Positions 60,601 to 64,000 of a DNA stretch of 64,000 nt are shown here, piece by piece. The notes beneath the pieces were generated by a model, which saw nothing but the letters and a program-made list of their open reading frames with translations, did not search any database and was not told the DNA's origin. The stretch spans positions 310,001 through 374,000 of the forward strand of contig NZ_VWWO01000002.1 of the NCBI RefSeq assembly GCF_011752935.1, given 5' to 3'. A program made the position numbers and the translations under genes. The DNA is from Chitinophaga sp. Cy-1792. Lineage in GTDB: Bacteria; Bacteroidota; Bacteroidia; Chitinophagales; Chitinophagaceae. Position 1 is the stretch's first letter. Every line of letters starts with the position of its first letter.

Positions 60601-60915
60601 TCTGAAGAGAACCAGAATGTATATGCGATGTGGCCAAGATTAAGTACAACGAGAAACACCAACAACATGCAGCCGAGCACCTGGTGGATGCGCAACGGCG
60701 CCTTCCTCCGGTTGAAGCAGCTGGAAATCGGATATAATCTTCCTAAATCCTTACAACGTAGAATGAGAACTTCTGCATTCAGGATATATGCCAATGCTAC
60801 CAATCTGTTCTGTTTATCCAAGTTTGATTTATGGGATGTGGAAATGGGCGGAAACGGCCTGAAATACCCGGTGCAGCGTGTATTTAATATCGGGGTTAAC
60901 CTGACTTTTAATTAG
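57640..60915 (+). CDS. SusC-like TonB-dependent outer-membrane transporter (PUL 3)
   Basis: 1091 residues. Signal peptide MIRNLCKNAYVLLLLLPHFT... is followed by an unusual charged stretch of about 40 residues (MPGDLHNNYSSNLSRERIHV and on) before the CarboxypepD_reg-like domain (IKGKVTDSSGVAIPGVTIVVKNK). TonB-box-like LNETVIVAYGTQKRKEVVGSV, plug with LAGRAAGLIAFQ, PLILIDGVELS, LRPDDIESFSIMKDATSTALYGA, barrel ending FNIGVNLTFN. No STN domain. It pairs with the SusD 44 bp downstream; substrate unknown. Confidence 0.94.
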   Translation: MIRNLCKNAYVLLLLLPHFTSAKSSTVKGFMPGDLHNNYSSNLSRERIHVEKLLSLERLHENELLADKEIKGKVTDSSGVAIPGVTIVVKNKPSTGTTTDINGRYILMVPENATIVFTMMGFEPKEVHITNQSAVNMVMKPSTNNLNETVIVAYGTQKRKEVVGSVTTISVSDLKVPSSNLTTALAGRAAGLIAFQRSGEPGADNANFFVRGVTTFGYKQDPLILIDGVELSTEDLARLRPDDIESFSIMKDATSTALYGARGANGVILVTTKRGKVGPAKVNFRAENSVSAPTKNIKFADGVTYMKLANEAQQTRNPSLGEVYPEDKIRATAAGDDPIYYPNVDWQEMLFKKYAVNQRVNLNVSGGGGVARYFVSGSYTNDQGVLKVDKQSNFNSNINIKRYTLRANVDVDLTKSTLLTIRTNGNFDDYRGPLGSSTTAGGSWMYRMVMHSNPVRFPAYYPKDAAHSYVNHILFGNYGTDDNPFVGPNYSNPYAEMVRGYKDESRSFMTAQAELKQGLDFILKGLTFRTMFNVNRTSNFYVSRYYNPFYYNAVGYDPATKTYQLQELNPNTATEYLNFGSGISDNSGLKSVFYWESSLMYNTAVGKHNFSGMLINVMRSSANPLGGSLLKTMPSRNSGLSGRITYNYDSRYFAEFNFGYNGSEKFDASHRFGFFPSAGAAWTISNENFFKESSLGTWITNLKLRGTYGLVGNDAIGDESDRFFYMSTTNANDATKGATFGTDRTYTKNGYSVTRYPNPDVTWEKSYQGNLALELSIKDKLTFTGEIYNYHRKDILMPRADLPSTMGLQSVPKANIGEAISKGVDLSLNYDQHYKDSWFQLMANLTFAQGRYSRYEEPEYLGSERYRSKVGQSVTQGYGYIAERLFVDDKEAANAPKQNFGNYGGGDIKYLDVNKDGQITEADKVPIGFPTTPEIVYGFGFSAGYKNWDISAFFQGVGRESFFIDADSTAPFVGETQLMQAYADSHWSEENQNVYAMWPRLSTTRNTNNMQPSTWWMRNGAFLRLKQLEIGYNLPKSLQRRMRTSAFRIYANATNLFCLSKFDLWDVEMGGNGLKYPVQRVFNIGVNLTFN

Positions 60916-60959
60916 TGGGAAATGTAAATGATCTAAGGTACCCGAAAAAATTATAACAG

Positions 60960-62885
60960 ATGAAATTATCAAAACTCGTTCTATATATAGCAGTAACAGG
61001 AATGACACTGACCGGTCTTTCTTCCTGTAAAAAATACCTGGACTTTATCCCGGATAACGTCCCCACCATCGACAATGCCTTTGCGATGCGTACGGAAGCA
61101 GAGAAATACCTGTTTACCTGTTACAGTTACCTGCCTGCAACCGGTTCTCCAACCGGTAATGTGGCTTTTGCCGGGGGAGATGAGTGGTCATTGATTTATC
61201 CTTTTGTGCCGTCAGCCACGCAGCCACCCGCATATAATATTGCATTGGGCCTGCAGAACGTGGTGACGCCCTATATGAACAGTTGGGATGGAGAGAATGG
61301 CAGTAAGTCTTATTTTCAGGCTTTACGCGATTGTAACATCTTCCTGGACAATATAGCGAAGGTACCGGATATGGAATCTTCTGAAAAAAGCAGGTGGATA
61401 GCAGAAGTAAAATTTCTGAAAGCCTATTACCATTTTATGCTGTTGCGTGCCTATGGCCCGATTCCGTTAGTGAAGAAAAATCTGGAGATTGAATCTTCCA
61501 CAGAAGCGACGAAAGTATACCGTGAGCCTATAGATACCTGTTTCAATTACATTGTACAGTTGCTGGATGAGGCCAAAGAATTTTTGCCTGATCAGGTTAG
61601 TAATCCTGCCGGTGAACTGGGGCGCATTACAAAACCGATATTGCTGGCGATGAAGGCGAAGATCCTGGTATATGCTGCCAGTCCGCTTTTCAATGGCAAC
61701 CAGGATTACGGTACGTTCATGGATAATCGCAAAATCCCTTACTTCAATCCGCAGAAAGACGACAATAAATGGCGGAAAGCGGCAGATGCCTGTAAGGAAG
61801 CTGTAGATGCATGCACAGGAATAGGATTGCAATTATATGTATACAATCCGGGTGTTACCAATAATACAATTTCTGCACGTCAGAAAATTGAGATGAGTAT
61901 ACGGAATGCAGTTTGTGAGAAATGGAATTCAGAGCTTATCTGGGCAAATACCAACAGTTTGGTGAGCGACCTGCAAACTTTCAGTATTCCGCGCGGCCTG
62001 GACCCAACCTATTCCGACAACACCTCACCCAAAGGTCAGCTGGCACCGCCGCTGCGGATAGTAGAAAACTTCTATTCAAAGAATGGATTGCCTATTTCGG
62101 AAGACAGGACTTATCCTTACAGTAACAGGTATAATTTACGTACAGCCGTTGCTGCAGAAAACGTAGACCTGGAAACAGGGTATATCACCGCTGTACTGAA
62201 CTTCGACCGGGAGCCCCGTTATTATGCCAACCTGGGCTTTGATGGCGGTAAATGGTACGGGCAGGGTAAATATGATGAGAAAGGAACCATTCTCACCGTT
62301 AAAGCGAAAAAAGGCCAGCCGGCCTCTCAGCAGGTGCAGTTTGCCTTTTCCACTACCGGCTATTGGGTGAAGAAATATGTCCATTTCCAGGATGTGATCG
62401 GATCCAGTTCCACCATGACCTACATCTACTATTCATGGCCGGAATTCAGGCTGGCAGACCTTTACCTGTTATATGCAGAAGCACTCAACGAGGTAAATGG
62501 CCCTACCAGCGAAACCCTTGGCTGGATTAACCAGGTACGTACCAGGGCGGGAATACCTACCGTAGAAGATGCCTGGACCAACTACTCCAACAATCCAGGA
62601 AAATTCCAGACTAAAGACGGGCTGCGTACTATTATCCACCAGGAGAGAAGCAACGAAATGGCTTTTGAAGGACAGCGGTTCTGGGACCTCAGACGCTGGA
62701 AAGAAGCGCCACAGGTATACAATGGCCCTATTGCCGGCTGGGACATCACCCAGGGCACAGAAGCGGCTTATTACCGGGTTAAGACCATCTATTTTCAGAC
62801 GTTCAGCCTGAAAGATTATTTCTGGCCGATCAAAGACAAGAACCTGACCGTCAACAGAAACCTGGTCCAGAACCCAGGGTGGTAA
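60960..62885 (+). CDS. SusD/RagB glycan-binding lipoprotein (PUL 3)
   Basis: 641 residues. Lipobox LSSC (Cys about 23), then KKYLDFIPDNVPTIDNAFAM, the common start of RagB/SusD proteins. TPR region (WIAEVKFLKAYYHFMLLRAYGPIPLVK), AMKAKILVYAASPLFNG, FRLADLYLLYAEALNEVNGP, HQERSNEMAFEGQRFWDLRRWKEAP and C-terminal NRNLVQNPGW. Its size is slightly above average. It partners with the SusC just upstream. Confidence 0.95.
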   Translation: MKLSKLVLYIAVTGMTLTGLSSCKKYLDFIPDNVPTIDNAFAMRTEAEKYLFTCYSYLPATGSPTGNVAFAGGDEWSLIYPFVPSATQPPAYNIALGLQNVVTPYMNSWDGENGSKSYFQALRDCNIFLDNIAKVPDMESSEKSRWIAEVKFLKAYYHFMLLRAYGPIPLVKKNLEIESSTEATKVYREPIDTCFNYIVQLLDEAKEFLPDQVSNPAGELGRITKPILLAMKAKILVYAASPLFNGNQDYGTFMDNRKIPYFNPQKDDNKWRKAADACKEAVDACTGIGLQLYVYNPGVTNNTISARQKIEMSIRNAVCEKWNSELIWANTNSLVSDLQTFSIPRGLDPTYSDNTSPKGQLAPPLRIVENFYSKNGLPISEDRTYPYSNRYNLRTAVAAENVDLETGYITAVLNFDREPRYYANLGFDGGKWYGQGKYDEKGTILTVKAKKGQPASQQVQFAFSTTGYWVKKYVHFQDVIGSSSTMTYIYYSWPEFRLADLYLLYAEALNEVNGPTSETLGWINQVRTRAGIPTVEDAWTNYSNNPGKFQTKDGLRTIIHQERSNEMAFEGQRFWDLRRWKEAPQVYNGPIAGWDITQGTEAAYYRVKTIYFQTFSLKDYFWPIKDKNLTVNRNLVQNPGW

Positions 62886-62921
62886 ACTGATATCTACAAT
62901 TATTTTTTTAAATAATGCCTT

Positions 62922-64000
62922 ATGAAGAAATTATTTCCTGCCATCATCTTACTCACTGGTCTGACCTGGTTGGCCTGTAAGAAGGAGAGCACGCCTGTAC
63001 ATATCGATATGAATGCGCCGGCACCGGCGTCGCTGGTAAAGGTTCGCATTACCAATATTCCGGGGGGCGCCATCCTTAACTATGATATTCCCAATGACCC
63101 GAACCTGCTGTATGTAAAGGCAGTATATAATGCCAATACAGAACTGCAGCGGGAGTCCAAAGCGTCTTTGTATGGCGATACCCTTATCGTATCCGGGTTT
63201 GGAGACACCTTGCCGCATATCGTAAAATTATATGCCGTAGGTAGAAACGAGAAGGCCTCGGCGCCATTGGAAGTGACCGTAAATCCATTGTCGCCGCCGG
63301 TACGGGAAACCTTTAAGACGTTTAATCTGCAGGCGACCTTTGGCGGCGCTGCCCTGTTATTCAAGAATGCAGCAGCTACACCGCTCACTTATTATATCAT
63401 GGTGGATACTACCGGTAAAAAAACCTGGAAAACGCTCCGTATTTACACCAGTAGCAGCACCGATGGAAGTGTCACCTATCGGGGGATGGATACCATCACC
63501 AAAAATTTTGCCGCCTATATAAAAGACCGGTACGGCAATAAATCAGATACACAGTATGCTACTTTCAAACCCATCTTTGAGCGGCCTATTGATAAATCGA
63601 CCTTCAAGGAAGTGGACCTGCCTACAGATAACTATGAAGGTCATACCTGGTCGGGATTATCATTGCGTGTCATGAGTTTTATGTGGAACAATATCTGGAA
63701 CTCGGATAATGATGTATTCCATACAAAAACAAGTATAGCACTGATGCCGGCGTGGTTTACATTCGATATGGGCGCAACCAACCTGCTGAGTCGCTTTAAG
63801 TTTTATCATCGCTCCGGTACCAGTGGTGCATATGTAGGGGGAGATCCGCAGATATTTGAATTCTACGGCAGTAATAAGCCAAATCCGGATGGTAGCTGGG
63901 ACGACTCCTGGACATTCATCGGTCGTTTCAATTCCGTAAAGCCTACAGCAGGAACGGCAGTTACAGCAGAGGATAAAACTTTTGCCTGTGTAAACGGGGA
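62922..64000 (+). CDS. DUF4959/DUF5000-type PUL lipoprotein (3' end outside window)
   Basis: 359 residues visible from ATG 62922, no stop before the edge. Lipobox LAC in TGLTWLACKKE (Cys about 19). The first domain contains PAPASLVKVRITNIPGGAILNYDIPNDPNLLYVKAVYNAN and LPHIVKLYAVGRNEKASAPLEVTVNPLSPP, the DUF4959 pattern. A second Ig-like domain follows (AATFGGAALLFKNAAATPLTYYIMV as QATFGGAALLFKN), and a third starts as a discoidin-like DUF5000 domain (IALMPAWFTFDMGATNLLSRFKFYHRSG). Such lipoproteins follow SusD and probably bind glycans at the surface. Confidence 0.88.
   Translation, partial: MKKLFPAIILLTGLTWLACKKESTPVHIDMNAPAPASLVKVRITNIPGGAILNYDIPNDPNLLYVKAVYNANTELQRESKASLYGDTLIVSGFGDTLPHIVKLYAVGRNEKASAPLEVTVNPLSPPVRETFKTFNLQATFGGAALLFKNAAATPLTYYIMVDTTGKKTWKTLRIYTSSSTDGSVTYRGMDTITKNFAAYIKDRYGNKSDTQYATFKPIFERPIDKSTFKEVDLPTDNYEGHTWSGLSLRVMSFMWNNIWNSDNDVFHTKTSIALMPAWFTFDMGATNLLSRFKFYHRSGTSGAYVGGDPQIFEFYGSNKPNPDGSWDDSWTFIGRFNSVKPTAGTAVTAEDKTFACVNG

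Overview
The window looks like chromosome of a Bacteroidota bacterium, most likely Chitinophagaceae (Chitinophaga-like). The reasons are three SusC/SusD polysaccharide-utilization loci (PULs), many small outer-membrane barrels and lipoproteins, promoters of the TTTG / TAnnTTTG type, and weak Shine-Dalgarno sequences. The genus is inferred from gene content only. I see no rRNA, complete tRNA, insertion sequence, phage or CRISPR array.

Layout. 1-0.7 kb: 5' part of an MscS channel gene (minus strand). 0.9-2.4 kb: secreted beta-helix protein. 2.6-3.5 kb: an AT-rich two-gene cassette with a HEPN-like protein, bracketed by related repeats. 3.6-5.3 kb: thioredoxin-like, VOC and GNAT genes. 5.4-16.6 kb: PUL 1 (DeoR regulator; SusC, SusD, GH20 hexosaminidase, GntP permease, RidA, M19 dipeptidase), which looks built for amino-sugar and possibly D-amino-acid-containing material such as chitin or peptidoglycan fragments. 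16.7-26.6 kb: a run of envelope proteins (MetA-like, DUF481, two DUF4136 lipoproteins, a BamA/D15-like barrel, PepSY-like, DoxX). 26.7-28.1 kb: membrane protein and PP2C phosphatase. 28.2-35.5 kb (minus): a five-gene operon (SWIM, DUF5691, MoxR AAA+, DUF5682/YehM-like, VWA/YehP-like) resembling the uncharacterised E. coli yehLMPQ set. 35.7-38.4 kb: FMN reductase, a 1-kb noncoding region (two mini-ORFs with terminators, a minisatellite, a tRNA-like minihelix), then a slipin. 38.6-40 kb: SDR and a small membrane protein. 40.1-56.9 kb: PUL 2, headed by a membrane-tethered regulator with a SARP-like DNA-binding domain, then GH3, GH99-like, SusC, SusD, DUF3823, GH43, GH99-like and GH92; alpha-mannan or N-glycan use is the best guess. 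57.6-64 kb: PUL 3 (SusC, SusD, DUF4959-type lipoprotein cut by the window end).

Three patterns stand out. First, six intergenic elements each consist of two consecutive hairpins. In five of them the hairpins share bases, so they compete. Stem sequences differ completely between copies, while the loops are nearly always C(GNA)G. They occupy every spaced convergent gene junction in the window. Second, a four-fold, roughly 11-bp phased array of TTAATG sits just upstream of the -7 box of both the GH3 gene and the susC gene of PUL 2, directly downstream of the SARP-like regulator gene that probably reads it. Third, a perfect acceptor-stem plus T-arm minihelix, lacking room for D and anticodon arms, lies between mini-ORFs and the slipin gene.
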